Shown here: one piece after another, positions 28,066 to 37,530 of the stretch
Position numbering within the stretch: the first letter of the stretch is position 1
Layout of the letters: the number at the start of each line of letters is the position of its first letter
Assembly (NCBI GenBank): GCA_003170275.1
Contig: PNAM01000088.1
Location: 25,652-89,651, forward strand
Reading direction: 5' to 3'
Length of the DNA stretch: 64,000 bases
From: Myxococcales bacterium
Lineage (GTDB): Bacteria; Myxococcota_A; Polyangia; Palsa-1104
Notes under the pieces: generated by a model
Seen by the model: only the letters and a program-made list of their open reading frames with translations
The model's database searches: none
Told to the model about the DNA's origin: nothing
Position numbers and translations under genes: made by a program

Positions 28066-29169
28066 TCAGGACGCGATCAAGGCGGGCGGTGCGGTGGGTA
28101 GGAGCAAGTGGAAGCGTGCACCATCCCTGACTCCGGCCTCCGCAAGTAGTTCCCCGCCTAGGCCGCGAGCGATCTCGCGGGCCAGGGCGAGGCCGAGGCC
28201 GAAGCCCGGGACGGTGCCGCGGACCGCCTTGGCGCGATAGAAGCGCTCGAAGACGCGCTCCTGCTCTTCGGGCGGCAATCCAGGGCCGGAGTCACCCACG
28301 ACGATCTCGGCCCCGCGGTCGCTGGTAGACACGATCACCGAGATCGTCCCCCCATCGGGCGTGAACTTGCAGGCGTTGTCGAGGAGATTGGCCAATGCGC
28401 GGCCGAGCCACAAGCCGTCGGCCATCACCCTGGCCGGGCCCGCGCAGCTCCAGTTGAAGGCGATGTTGCGCTGCGCCATTAGCACCTCGTACGGCTCGAG
28501 CACCTGGCGCGTCAGGGTCGCGGCGTCGAGCTCGGTCCGGTCGAGCGGTAGCTCGCCGTTGTCGGAGCGGGCGAGCAACAAGAGGGAGTCGATGAGACGG
28601 CTCAGCCGTCGAAGCTCTTCGAGGGTCTCGCCGAGTTGCTCGCGGAGTTGCTCCGGATCGCGCGGCCGGCACAGCGTCACTTCGATCTCGCCCATGAGCA
28701 CGGCGATCGGCGTACGCAGCTCGTGCGAGGCGTCGGCAGTAAAGCGCTTCATCCCGTTGACCGACGAGGCCAGGCGATCGAGCATCGAGTTCAGCGACGA
28801 GACCAGTCCGCTGATCTCCTCGGCGGCGTGCGGGGCGAGCGGAATGCGCGCCGCCAGGTTGTCGACGCCCAGCTCGCGCGAGGTGCGCATCGCGTCGTCG
28901 AGCGGTCGCAGCGCGCGGCGCGTGATCAACAGCCCGCCGCCGACCGCGATGCCGAGCGCCGCCGGCAGCGCGATCGCCAGCGTGATCAACAGTTTCTTGG
29001 CCGACAGGTCGGGCCCTTCCTCCGAGGCGATGTCGCCCGGTTTTGGCTCTTCTTCGTTGGCGACGATGAACCAGATGCTGGCGCTGAATGCAATCAGCAC
29101 CGCGGACATCACGCCAGCGTACCAGAGCGCCAGGCGGCCGCGCAGCGTCGTCGGTCTACGGAGTCTCAT
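28066..29169 (-). CDS. Two-component sensor histidine kinase
   Basis: The 367-residue kinase has transmembrane helices at about residues 15-37 and 60-83 enclosing a short periplasmic loop, a HAMP domain (84-136), HisKA with His149 in ASHELRTPIAV, and HATPase_c with N box NLLDNACKF, G1 DSGPGLPP and G2 GFGLGLAL. The periplasmic loop is only about 20 residues, so it may sense membrane or partner signals rather than bind a ligand. The start overlaps the end of the regulator gene by 14 bp, so the two are co-translated. Confidence 0.95.
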   Translation of the reverse strand: MRLRRPTTLRGRLALWYAGVMSAVLIAFSASIWFIVANEEEPKPGDIASEEGPDLSAKKLLITLAIALPAALGIAVGGGLLITRRALRPLDDAMRTSRELGVDNLAARIPLAPHAAEEISGLVSSLNSMLDRLASSVNGMKRFTADASHELRTPIAVLMGEIEVTLCRPRDPEQLREQLGETLEELRRLSRLIDSLLLLARSDNGELPLDRTELDAATLTRQVLEPYEVLMAQRNIAFNWSCAGPARVMADGLWLGRALANLLDNACKFTPDGGTISVIVSTSDRGAEIVVGDSGPGLPPEEQERVFERFYRAKAVRGTVPGFGLGLALAREIARGLGGELLAEAGVRDGARFHLLLPTAPPALIAS

Positions 29170-29830
29170 CGCTCACCCTATAGCCCACACCGCGGACGGC
29201 GACGATCATCGCCGCCGCAGCGAGCCCCAAACGTTGGCGCAGGTTGGCGACGTGGACGTCGACGAGGTTGGTGCCGGGATCAAACGGATAGCCGAAGACC
29301 CGCTGGAGGATCATCTCGCGCGTGACCACGTGACCGCGGTGGCGCAAGAAGAACTCGAGCAGCGCGAATTGCTTGGCCGACAGGGCGACCGGCTCGCCGC
29401 TGACCGTCGCCCGGTGAGCGATGGTATCGAGCTCGACGAGGCCGCAGCGCAGCAGGGTCTCGGCGACCGGACCCGTCCGCCGCGTGCGCGCACGCAGTCG
29501 CGCCACCAGCTCCGCAAAGGCGAAGGGCTTGGTCAGATAGTCGTCGGCGCCGAGTTGCAGTCCATGGACGCGATCTGGCACCGAGTCGCGGGCCGTCAGG
29601 AGCAAGATGGGCGTTTCGATGTTCGACTTGCGCGCCTCGGTGAGCACGCCAAATCCGTCGATGCCGGGCAACTGCACGTCGAGCACGCACACGTCCACGC
29701 CGCCCGCGAGCAGGAGCGCCAGTCCCTGTTCACCGTCGGGAACGGAGGTGACGAGGTAGCCTTCCTCGGTCAGCCCGCGTCGCAACATTCGTGCGAGCTT
29801 CGGGTCGTCCTCGACTACCAACACGTGCAC
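29156..29830 (-). CDS. OmpR-family response regulator
   Basis: A 224-residue regulator with a receiver (phosphoacceptor Asp51 in VLDVQLPG, conserved acidic pair EDD at 7-9 and Lys in TKPFAF) and a winged-helix output domain (LVELDTIAHRATVSGEP then LTAKQFALLEFFLRHRGH and a VDVHVANLRQRLG recognition segment). It is the first gene of the pair with the overlapping sensor kinase. Genes under its control are unknown, but the neighbouring PepSY gene is an obvious candidate. Confidence 0.95.
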   Translation of the reverse strand: MHVLVVEDDPKLARMLRRGLTEEGYLVTSVPDGEQGLALLLAGGVDVCVLDVQLPGIDGFGVLTEARKSNIETPILLLTARDSVPDRVHGLQLGADDYLTKPFAFAELVARLRARTRRTGPVAETLLRCGLVELDTIAHRATVSGEPVALSAKQFALLEFFLRHRGHVVTREMILQRVFGYPFDPGTNLVDVHVANLRQRLGLAAAAMIVAVRGVGYRVSDETP

Positions 29831-29891
29831 TGCGGGACGCTATCACGCTGATCTGCGCGCCTTCGCGCGTTCATCGAATCTTCATGATCGG

Positions 29892-30938
29892 CTAGTGCAT
29901 GGCGGTGGGCGCCACCACCAGGATCTTTCCTTCGGGGGCGCAGGTGAGGTAGGCCGTGCCCTCATCCGTCGCCACGGCGTTGCGTGCGCCGTTTGCCGTC
30001 GCCACGAGAGCCTGAACCGTGAGCTTGCCTTGCGCATCGACCGCCGCGACAGTCAGCTTGGCCGCCTTGGCCGCGCCAACGAAGAGCTGGTGGCGCGCCT
30101 CGACGTAGTCGATGTTGTCGACGCCCTGGCCGGTCTCGAGGGTCGACAAGATCTTGCCGTCGTTCCCGGCGTCGAGGACCTTGACCTTGTCGGCGCAGGC
30201 GACGAACAGGAAGTTGAGCGCGTGATCGTGGGCCAGGCCCTTGGGGCCGTCTTCACCGCAGGCCGGCATCCAGGTCTTGCTGATCTGGTGGGTCTTGATG
30301 TCGATGCTGAGCGTGCGGTCCTTGTCCTCGAGGTTGGTGTAGAAGATGCCGCGCGCGTCATCGACGGCGAAGCCCTCCGGCTCGCCCTCGAAGGTCATCT
30401 TGGTCTTGAGGGTCAACGCGTCCGGGTTCGAGGCGTCCAGCACGCTCAGCGATTTGTCGCGCGGCGTGGTGACCCACACCTCTTTGGCCGCCGCCACGTA
30501 GGCGAGGCCGTCGGGCATCGAATCGATCTTGATGCAGGCTCCTTTCTTGAGCGAATGGGCTTCGAAGGCGCACACCGTGGAGTCGCCGCGGTTGCCCACG
30601 TACACCACCCCGTCGCCAACGGTGGCCGAGCTCGGGCCGACCGTGCGCTTCTTGCCGTGGCGCTCCATCTCCTGCGTGACGAAGCCGTCAATCGGGGTCA
30701 CCTGACCGCTGGCCAGCTCGATGACGTCCACCTTGCCGGTATTTCCGGCCGGCACCCAGACGCGCTTGTTGGTCCGGTCGTAGGCGATGTAGTCCATCAT
30801 GACCGGACCGGCAGTGCCTCCCGGCAACGAGATCGATTGAAGGTTGGAAGCGGCGACGTTGGCCGCGCCCTTGGGGCTGGTCGTGCCGCAGGCGGCGAGG
30901 AGTGTCGAGAAGAGAAGAGCCGAGGTGCGAAGCGTCAT
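29892..30938 (-). CDS. YncE-like beta-propeller lipoprotein
   Basis: A 348-residue protein with lipobox LLAAC (Cys17) and then about six or seven blade-like repeats of the YncE type: MDYIAYDRTNKRVWVPAGNT, GDGVVYVGNRGDSTVCAFEA, GLAYVAAAKEVWVTTPRDKS. Such single-chain seven-bladed propellers sit in the periplasm or outer membrane and often bind partners or DNA/iron-linked ligands. It is alone on its strand. No enzymatic motif was seen. Confidence 0.85.
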   Translation of the reverse strand: MTLRTSALLFSTLLAACGTTSPKGAANVAASNLQSISLPGGTAGPVMMDYIAYDRTNKRVWVPAGNTGKVDVIELASGQVTPIDGFVTQEMERHGKKRTVGPSSATVGDGVVYVGNRGDSTVCAFEAHSLKKGACIKIDSMPDGLAYVAAAKEVWVTTPRDKSLSVLDASNPDALTLKTKMTFEGEPEGFAVDDARGIFYTNLEDKDRTLSIDIKTHQISKTWMPACGEDGPKGLAHDHALNFLFVACADKVKVLDAGNDGKILSTLETGQGVDNIDYVEARHQLFVGAAKAAKLTVAAVDAQGKLTVQALVATANGARNAVATDEGTAYLTCAPEGKILVVAPTAMH

Positions 30939-31338
30939 GGAATCCTCCGTTGGCAGGGTCGCGAAACGGCGCGACGTTGCGGCGCACGATAGGCCACCTG
31001 AGGTGGGGCTGTCACTGCTGGTTGAATGAAGATTTGATTAGCGCCCGACGAGCCTTTCGTTGGGCCAAAGCTGTCCGTCAGTTGGTCTGCCGCCAACCCC
31101 TGGATGTCGAGGATCGCGTAGATCCGTCGTGCGATTGACCGTTGGCAAGTAATGGGCGCATCGGCGCGAGCAGTCGCCAAGGAAAAAAGCCGGCCGCACG
31201 GACTACGCGCACAGCTCGACCTCGAATTCGCCACGCGCGAGGACAGGTGTATCGATTCCGAACAGGTCGCCGCGCCTGCTTTCGCGCGCTTGGCGCTGGC
31301 GCGAAATCTGCTCCGTAGTGCTCCATGGGCAAGCTACA
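30939..31338 (+). other. 400 bp intergenic region between divergent genes
   Basis: No frame here has a recognisable protein. The region separates the propeller gene (minus strand) from the Cys-rich gene (plus strand), so it must contain the promoters of both. The first 90 bp upstream of 30938 are GC-rich; around 31020-31050 there is an AT-richer stretch (TTGAATGAAGATTTGATTAG). No operator or terminator is clear. Confidence 0.4.
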
Positions 31339-33021
31339 ATGACCCTGGACGAGATGACGCCCGACGGAACGACCACCGCTTCCAGTCTCTTCGCCGCCGT
31401 TCTGCTCGCGGTTTGCCTGTCGGGTTGCTCGGCGACGCACTTTCAGAGCGCGTCGTGCTCGACGGACGCGGACTGCCCTGGCGGCTGGTGCAACGACAGC
31501 GTGTGCGAGCCGCGGGCGCCGGACGGAGAGTGGTGCGACGAGAACAGCGGCTGTGCGTCCGGCCTGTGCGTCATCCCGGCCGGCCCGGGCAGCGGCACGT
31601 GCTATCCGCATCCGAACGGGGCGTTGTGCGCGGCGGACTCCGACTGCGTGTCCGGCGCGTGTGCGTGCGGGGCGTGCGTCACCAGCCCGGAGCCGAACGG
31701 CGCGTGCTGCACGCTCGATGATCAGTGCGCGTCGGGCGTGTGCTCCAACGGCAAGCTGTGCGGCCCGCAACCGGACGGCTCGGGCTGCAGCCGCGACCAG
31801 GACTGCACCGCGGGGGTGTGCGACGCCCCGTTCGGCTGCGGCTTGCAGGCGAACAACCACCTGTGCACTCGCGACCAGGAGTGCCAGGCCGGGGTCTGCT
31901 TCGGCGGCAGGTGCGGCAAGGGGCCCGATGGACCCTGCACCCAGGATGGCGACTGCCAGCCCTGCCTCCAGCCCGGCTGCGAGAAGCTCTTCTGCTACTA
32001 CGGCGCCTGCGAGCTCCCGCAACCGGACGGGTCGCCGTGCGCGCGCCCGGCCGACTGCTCGGACAAGACCTGCGTCGACGGAAAGTGCGGCCCGCAGCCG
32101 AACGGCTCGGCGTGCACTGGCGACGGCGACTGCGCGTCGGCGTGGTGCGTGAGCGGGACGTGCACGGCGCGGCTGGCGGACGCAGCTGCGTGCACGGCCA
32201 ACGACAACTGCACCTCCAACCTCTGCGACAACGGCACCTGCCAGGAGTATCGGGCCAACGGAGCGGCCTGCACCTCCAACGTCGAGTGCATCTCGACGAT
32301 GTGCCAGGGCGGCATCTGCACCTGTTACGGCACGGCCGAGGTGACGTCGACGAACCAATGTTGCGCGGGGGGCACGCCGTTCGACGATTGCGACGACCCC
32401 AAGTTCGGACCCACCGGCTACGGCTGCGAGGACGCCGGCGGCGGCGGGACCCTCTACTGCTGCGGCTACTTCACCGGCAACTACGGGTGCAACTCGCCGG
32501 ACGGCCTGGCGTGCACGCTCAGCGGGCAGTGCGGCGCGGGTCTGGTCTGCGGCGGAACCGGGCTGTGCTGCGGGTTACCCACGACCTCCGGCGCCACGTG
32601 CTGCTCGGGCGCGAGCGACGGCGGCGGGTGCGCTTGCGCTCGGGCGCACGCGGCGTGCAAGGTCGACGGGGAGTGCTGCACGAACAGCTGCCAGAACGGC
32701 GGCTGCGCGTGCGCCCTGCCCGGCGCGATCTGCAGCGACGGAGCGGCGTGCTGCTCGGGTACGTGCAGCTCCGGCAGCGGAACCTGCGCGTGCTCCACCG
32801 CCGGTCTCGCCTGCGCGGCGGACGCGGAGTGCTGCTCGGGGAGCTGCGCCGCCGGGAAGTGCGCCTGCGCGCCGGCCGGCGCTGGCTGCACGAACCCTAC
32901 CGACTGCTGCTCGGGGAGCTGCTCCGCCGGCGGCAAGTGCCAGTGCGCCCCAACCGGCGCCACGTGCACCTCCGGCACCATCTGCTGCTCGGGCACGTGC
33001 AGCGGCGGGATGTGCGGCTGA
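31339..33021 (+). CDS. Cys-rich repeat lipoprotein (Dickkopf/EGF-like repeats)
   Basis: The ATG at 31339 gives a 560-residue protein with a lipobox LSGC in its first 35 residues. The mature part is a chain of about 20 short repeats of the pattern C-x5-7-C-x3-SG-x-C-x-x-G-x-C, such as CSTDADCPGGWCNDSVC and CTSNVECISTMCQGGIC. Every repeat has an even number of cysteines, so they should be disulfide-bonded outside the cell. Such Cys-rich surface lipoproteins are frequent in this phylum; function is unknown. Paralogous repeats occur in the tail of the serine hydrolase and in the gene at 61252-61794. Confidence 0.85.
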   Translation: MTLDEMTPDGTTTASSLFAAVLLAVCLSGCSATHFQSASCSTDADCPGGWCNDSVCEPRAPDGEWCDENSGCASGLCVIPAGPGSGTCYPHPNGALCAADSDCVSGACACGACVTSPEPNGACCTLDDQCASGVCSNGKLCGPQPDGSGCSRDQDCTAGVCDAPFGCGLQANNHLCTRDQECQAGVCFGGRCGKGPDGPCTQDGDCQPCLQPGCEKLFCYYGACELPQPDGSPCARPADCSDKTCVDGKCGPQPNGSACTGDGDCASAWCVSGTCTARLADAAACTANDNCTSNLCDNGTCQEYRANGAACTSNVECISTMCQGGICTCYGTAEVTSTNQCCAGGTPFDDCDDPKFGPTGYGCEDAGGGGTLYCCGYFTGNYGCNSPDGLACTLSGQCGAGLVCGGTGLCCGLPTTSGATCCSGASDGGGCACARAHAACKVDGECCTNSCQNGGCACALPGAICSDGAACCSGTCSSGSGTCACSTAGLACAADAECCSGSCAAGKCACAPAGAGCTNPTDCCSGSCSAGGKCQCAPTGATCTSGTICCSGTCSGGMCG

Positions 33022-33087
33022 GGCCGCGATCGTAGCGCACGTCGCGGCGCTGCTGGTTGTTGCCTGGGGAACCACAGTGGCCGGCGG

Positions 33088-33468
33088 TTGGCGGTGCGTG
33101 CCCTCGTGCTCTTCATGGCGGCGCCGCCGGATCCAGCCACGGCTTCAGCCGTGAATCGACCGCAGATCGCGATCGAAGATCGCGTGCAGCCACTCGCTGG
33201 CAGCGTGCAGGATGCCTTGCGCGAGCACGCGGCGATTCTCATCCCGTGCCCGAAAGACAAGATCGAGATCCGCGAGGTCCTACTCGGACCGCCGTCCAGC
33301 CCATCGCACACCAACTTCGTAGACCGTTGCGGGCAACGCGTCGTGTACGCCTCGCGCGCTGAGTATCAGGATAATCCCCCGTACCCAAGGTTCTACGTCG
33401 TTTCGCGCTTCCCGCTTACGATCGCGTTCGCGCGGCGGCGACGGATTACTTCGCGGCGACGAGCTTGA
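33088..33468 (+). CDS. Small secreted protein of the CP...CG family
   Basis: A 126-residue frame starting TTG at 33088 (or GTG at 33094) with a weakly hydrophobic N-terminus (VRALVLFMAAPPDPATASA). The core reads IPCPKDKIEIREVLLGP, then VDRCGQRVVYASRAEYQDN, which repeats the CP ... hydrophobic-x-hydrophobic ... CG ... Y pattern seen in the genes at 8000-8352 and 47503-47766. The C-terminus is Arg-rich. Start and export signal are uncertain; the core pattern gives it support. Confidence 0.5.
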   Translation: MAVRALVLFMAAPPDPATASAVNRPQIAIEDRVQPLAGSVQDALREHAAILIPCPKDKIEIREVLLGPPSSPSHTNFVDRCGQRVVYASRAEYQDNPPYPRFYVVSRFPLTIAFARRRRITSRRRA

Positions 33469-33512
33469 CGTCGCAAGTTGATGGCTCTCGAATTGAACGG
33501 TAGAGTTCAAGC

Positions 33513-33782
33513 GTGGTCACAATCAGCCCGCGGCGCGCCCTGGACACACACGATGCGGCAGATCGGGCCCAGCTGGCAGTGTACCGGCGCATGACCTCCG
33601 GCGAGCGCGTCGAGCTCGCGATGCGGATGTCCGAGGAGGCGCGCGCGATTTGTTCGGCGGGGATCCGGGCGCGTCATCCCGAGTATGACAGCCGGCAAGC
33701 TCGCTTCGCGCTCTTGCGCCTCTTGCTCGGGGACGACCTGTTCCGTCGCGCCTTTTCGGGTGAACCGCTGCTCGCTCCATGA
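33513..33782 (+). CDS. Putative antitoxin-like partner of nucleotidyltransferase
   Basis: An 89-residue protein from GTG at 33513, highly helical and Arg/Glu-rich: TSGERVELAMRMSEEARAIC then RARHPEYDSRQARFALLRLL. Small helical proteins of this type commonly precede a nucleotidyltransferase gene. Its TGA overlaps the ATG of the next gene (ATGA), so the two are coupled. The antitoxin role is inferred from arrangement only. Confidence 0.6.
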   Translation: MVTISPRRALDTHDAADRAQLAVYRRMTSGERVELAMRMSEEARAICSAGIRARHPEYDSRQARFALLRLLLGDDLFRRAFSGEPLLAP

Positions 33783-34339
33783 GCGCGGGGCAGCTCTTGT
33801 CCCGCCTGGTGTCGGCGCTCGACCGGGCAGGCGTCCCTCACATGGTGGCCGGCTCCTTCGCCAGCACGTTTCACGGAGTACCGCGGACCACCCAGGACAT
33901 CGATGTCGTCATTGATCCGTCGCGGCCGGCGCTAGATGCGTTCTTGGCGGAGCTGCCCGAGTCCGAGTACTACGTCGACGTGGATACGGCCAGGGACGCA
34001 CTTCGCCAGCACACGCAATTCAACGTGATCGATCTGGCCACGGGGTGGAAGGTCGATTTCATCCTCCGCAAGCAGCGGCCGTTCAGCGAAGAGGAGTTCT
34101 CTCGCCGCGCTCCGGCGGAGCTCGCGGGCGCGCGGGTGTTCGTCGCGACCGCCGAGGACACCGTCCTCGCCAAGCTGGAGTGGTCGGTGCTCTCGGGGGG
34201 ATCCGAGCGGCAGCTTCGCGACGTTCAAGGGATCCTGCAGGTCCGCGGTGCTGCGCTCGACCGGCGATACATCGAGCGATGGGCGCAGGCCCTCGGATTC
34301 GGCGAGCTCTGGCGTGAGGTGAGCGACGCTGCTCCCTAG
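33779..34339 (+). CDS. Nucleotidyltransferase-fold protein, possible toxin
   Basis: The 186-residue product has the NTase motif AGSFASTFHGVPRTTQDIDV (GS..., then D-x-D: TQDIDVVID), with the second acidic residue in KVDFIL at about 96. This fits the AbiEii/DUF6036-like nucleotidyltransferase group. It should add nucleotides to RNA or protein. Together with the overlapping upstream small gene it looks like a type IV or related toxin-antitoxin pair. Toxicity is inferred. Confidence 0.75.
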   Translation: MSAGQLLSRLVSALDRAGVPHMVAGSFASTFHGVPRTTQDIDVVIDPSRPALDAFLAELPESEYYVDVDTARDALRQHTQFNVIDLATGWKVDFILRKQRPFSEEEFSRRAPAELAGARVFVATAEDTVLAKLEWSVLSGGSERQLRDVQGILQVRGAALDRRYIERWAQALGFGELWREVSDAAP

Positions 34340-34757
34340 TCTGTAGCCTGTTGCAAAAGTAGGTCACGCCGTCGGCTCGACAATCCGACGTTGAGCGCAA
34401 CGCGTTTCTGTGTCGGATGCGAGCGCGCTCCTGCTCATCCAAAGCGAGCGCATGGTCAAGCAGACCGGCGCGGCGAACCCGCTCGCTGATCGACGGTGAT
34501 TCACCTGGCTGTCGTACACGCCGTGAGACGCCTGGGCGCGTTAAGTGCCCGCTACCACACCGAATCGATCAACCTGCGGGGCGCCAATTGCCGTTGGCAA
34601 GGTCGACGTGTGTCGAGCGCCGCACGCCACAAACGTTTTCGCGCTCGCAGTAGGAGCGACGACAGTTGCTCGACGAGCGGTTGGTGCGAAGCTGTTCGGC
34701 GTTTCATCATCAGGAAGGCCACTGGCGGAGTTGGCGCCGGCATCGACTCGAGAAGGA
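34340..34757 (+). other. 418 bp without a convincing gene
   Basis: Frames are short on both strands, with Arg/Ala-rich translations and no start-linked motif. It lies between the end of the nucleotidyltransferase gene and the end of a convergent lipoprotein gene, so no promoter is needed here. Base composition is a little lower in GC than its neighbours around 34340-34500, possibly an insertion scar; nothing identifiable remains. Confidence 0.35.
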
Positions 34758-36098
34758 TCAGCTGATTGGGCCGATGCACGCGCCCGCCTCGAACATGAGG
34801 TACTCGAGGATGCGCTCCTGCGCGGTGAGAGCGGTTGCGTCGATCATGGTCATCGCGTCGAGCGTGTGATAGGAGGAGAAAATGGCGCGGCCGCACGCCT
34901 GCGTCGCTCCCGCCGGCGTGACGTCGAACTTGATCGTCTGCGGATAGCTGCCGGTGAGCGTCATCGTGCCGCTCTGCACCTGGGCGTCGGTGGCATCGAC
35001 CACGTCCACGGTCGTGGTCGGCACGCTCTGCACTACGGACCACTGCGTCAGATAGCCGGCCAGCGGAATGGTCGTCGCACCCGAGGGAATGGCACTTACC
35101 GCGGTCAGCCACGCCGCGAGGGCTGGATCGTTGATCTTGCCGCTATAGGTCGCCGGCATCTGCACCGAGCCCACGCCCACGTTGGCCGCGTCAACCGTGG
35201 TGTCGCCGTTCATGAACATCGCGTCGGCGGGGAACGCCTGCGCGAGATAGTCGTAGGCGTTGTCGGTGGCGAACACGCGGCCGCCTTGTTCCGCCCACGC
35301 CTTGAGGTTCGCGGCGATCGCCGCCTGGTCGGCAGCCGAGAGGGTCTTCCATTTCCCTCGCGCGCACGAGATGAACAGGATGTTGTATTGGGCGAGTTGC
35401 GTCGGGTTCTTGAGGAGGTCGGTGAGTTGTGGCGGCGTGCCTTGCGCACCGAGCCGCATCCCGCACGGGGTCATGAGCGACTGAGAGGTCGACGTGCGGT
35501 TTTCGAAACAGTCAAAGCCCATGTCCTGGTCGAGACCCATGGCGTTGAGCACCACGTCGAGCTGATCTTTGACGCCGGTCGAGACGGCAATGCGCGGCAG
35601 GTCATCGCCCGTGCCGGGTTTGCCCGGCAACACGGTGTGCGGCGCTCCGATGGGGTTGTCGGCACAGGGCGTGATGTCGACCATCGTGTTGCGGCGGAAC
35701 CGTCCCTTGTTCACCGTGAAGGACACCTGTGCCGTTGGCGGGAGCGCACTCAGGTCGAGCATGAAGCCGCCGTCCGCCCCACTGGTCGCCGACACGGCCG
35801 CGCCATCGACTGGCGCGCCGCACAGATCGCACGACACCCCGGGGGGAAACGTGCCCATCGAGACCGGAACATAGGCGAAGCCGTTCGAAATCGGATCGAG
35901 CCCATTGGGAGCCTTGATGAAGCCGCTCAGGGTGGTCGGCGTGCCATTGCACTGCGCGCCGAAGCTCGGCCCGTTGTTCACGAAGCCGTCGTTGTTGCCG
36001 CCCGGGCCGGGGCCGCCGCTGCCACCGTCGCCCTTGAGGCGCGTCTCCTGACCACAGCCGAACAAGATGGCGATTCCAATCAGGAAGCAAGTGCGCAT
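34758..36098 (-). CDS. Large lipoprotein with a GATase/ThuA-like region
   Basis: A 446-residue protein with a lipobox LFGC (Cys15) and a Gly-rich spacer. The N-terminal part is Ig-like (STGVKDQLDVVLNAMG, PPTAQVSFTVNKGRFRRNTM), and the middle third includes LAQYNILFISCARGKWKTLS and LKAWAEQGGRVFATDNAYDY, a pattern of ThuA/GATase-like folds used in some lipoproteins of this phylum. Catalytic residues of the enzyme family were not established. It is single on its strand. Confidence 0.7.
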   Translation of the reverse strand: MRTCFLIGIAILFGCGQETRLKGDGGSGGPGPGGNNDGFVNNGPSFGAQCNGTPTTLSGFIKAPNGLDPISNGFAYVPVSMGTFPPGVSCDLCGAPVDGAAVSATSGADGGFMLDLSALPPTAQVSFTVNKGRFRRNTMVDITPCADNPIGAPHTVLPGKPGTGDDLPRIAVSTGVKDQLDVVLNAMGLDQDMGFDCFENRTSTSQSLMTPCGMRLGAQGTPPQLTDLLKNPTQLAQYNILFISCARGKWKTLSAADQAAIAANLKAWAEQGGRVFATDNAYDYLAQAFPADAMFMNGDTTVDAANVGVGSVQMPATYSGKINDPALAAWLTAVSAIPSGATTIPLAGYLTQWSVVQSVPTTTVDVVDATDAQVQSGTMTLTGSYPQTIKFDVTPAGATQACGRAIFSSYHTLDAMTMIDATALTAQERILEYLMFEAGACIGPIS

Positions 36099-36264
36099 GA
36101 CCCTGTATGCCCCAAACGCCTGTCTTCCTTCGATCTAATTGTCACATTAAAGGAGGGAGCTCCGCCCATGTACAGGCAGCGGGAGGGGTTCCAAAAAATG
36201 ACCAATCCGCCTCAAGCCGCGCCAGGGTTGCTCCTGGTGCTCGAAGGCGCATTGCGCAGGCTCA

Positions 36265-36732
36265 TTGCCGAGGACATTCGCGAGGAATTGTCATGCAATC
36301 GAACACCTCAGGAGGGTCTCGGCCAACGTCGGCAGCTCCCCATCCAGCTCCGCGGCGGCGGGCTTCCCGATCGACGCCAGCCACACCGCGATGGTCCTCT
36401 CGCCCGGCGATGCCACGACCTTTTCCGTAACCTTTGATCCGGGGGCTGCCGGATACGGTAGTGGCTCCGCTAGTGCGCAAGTGAACGTCGTCGTGCCCAC
36501 GGCTAGCATCGATGCCAGCGCTTTCGACCAGGTCAGTTACGAAGCGTCAGTGATGGTGAGCGGAAACATTTCGTTCCCTCCGCCGTCTGCGGGATGCGGT
36601 CCCTATCAGAGCTGTGGCATCGTCGTTGGCGGAGCGCCTGCACCGCTGCCGATGCCGCTCATCCTCATTGGCGGATCCGTACTCGTTCTCGCGGGTCGAC
36701 GGTTCGCACGAGATCGTCACGGATCGAAGTAA
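36265..36732 (+). pseudogene. Fragment of a surface protein with C-terminal membrane anchor
   Basis: The frame from a TTG at 36265 reads mainly from about 36330: an Ig-like strand-rich segment (SPGDATTFSVTFDPGAAGYG) and, after a CGPYQSCG loop, a C-terminal membrane anchor (PLPMPLILIGGSVLVLAGRR). The start is abnormal: a different frame just upstream (ATG at 36198, helical LLLVLEGALRRLIAEDIREE) is interrupted by this one. The gene looks like two fused fragments, with the N-terminal half of the surface protein lost. Confidence 0.4.
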
Positions 36733-36972
36733 AGACTTCGGCGACTCTGGAATCGCCTTCCGGCAGTCGCTCCTTCTTCTAGAACGCCTGCTGCCGGCGT
36801 TAGCAGTCGCGAATGTTGGATCCATTCCGACTGGCGACGCGAAGGCGTTCGCGGTGTTTGCGCGTCTCTCGCGTGAAACGGCTCAAACCACTCTAAGCCG
36901 TCCAGCATTGTCTTCAGCCGCTCGTCAAGCTTCTTCGCCCGCTCGCCGGCACTTGGGAGCAGGTCTGAATCG

Positions 36973-37305
36973 TCAAAGGTCCCCTCGCCATTTCTTTGCG
37001 AGCGCGAGCGCGTCTTCGTAGCTCGAGACGAACTCTCGTCGACCCGTCGAATCGATGATCAAGACCCTGCCAAAGTCCGGTCCGATTCCAAGGGTCAGCG
37101 AGACCCAGCGTCCGTCCCATGACTGCCAGCGGCAGCTCTCACCCGCCCGCACCGGCACCAGGCCCCAGATGACGTGCCGGCCCGTCGATTCACGCCGGGC
37201 GCGCAACGCGAACGGTGGCGTGTCGCGGCGCGGCCGTTTGATCCGCGGATCGCTCAAGTCACACTGAATCGAAGCGGTGCCGTCATCGATCAACCAATGC
37301 TCCAT
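36973..37305 (-). CDS. Hypothetical small cytoplasmic protein
   Basis: A 110-residue protein from ATG at 37305, with balanced composition and no signal or membrane helix. Strand-rich middle (RHVIWGLVPVRAGESCRWQS, RVLIIDSTGRREFVSSYED) ends with a helix. No family recognised. Its neighbours give no functional hint. The frame is convincing because it ends in a well-formed acidic-to-basic helix and no competing frame is open. Confidence 0.6.
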   Translation of the reverse strand: MEHWLIDDGTASIQCDLSDPRIKRPRRDTPPFALRARRESTGRHVIWGLVPVRAGESCRWQSWDGRWVSLTLGIGPDFGRVLIIDSTGRREFVSSYEDALALAKKWRGDL

Positions 37306-37530
37306 GTCCTGATGCAGGGTTGGTCTTCAGAAAATCTGCACCAGCCAACTTCGTGAGCGACTTGCGGCGGACTCTGAGGACATCCGTTTGCAGGGCGCTT
37401 CCAGCAGCGTCAGACGAGGTAGGCCAACCTAGTCTGGTGTGAGGAACGACCTTCCAAAACGACCTTCGAATATCGAGTTTCGTGAAGGCGACGCTTCGGC
37501 GCCGACATGCATGTTCGTGTTGGAGGTCGA

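Noticed and set aside
36645..36732. C-terminal anchor resembling a sorting signal such as MYXO-CTERM
   Set aside because: The Cys and small-residue motif expected before the helix is not in the right place, and the gene is a fragment.
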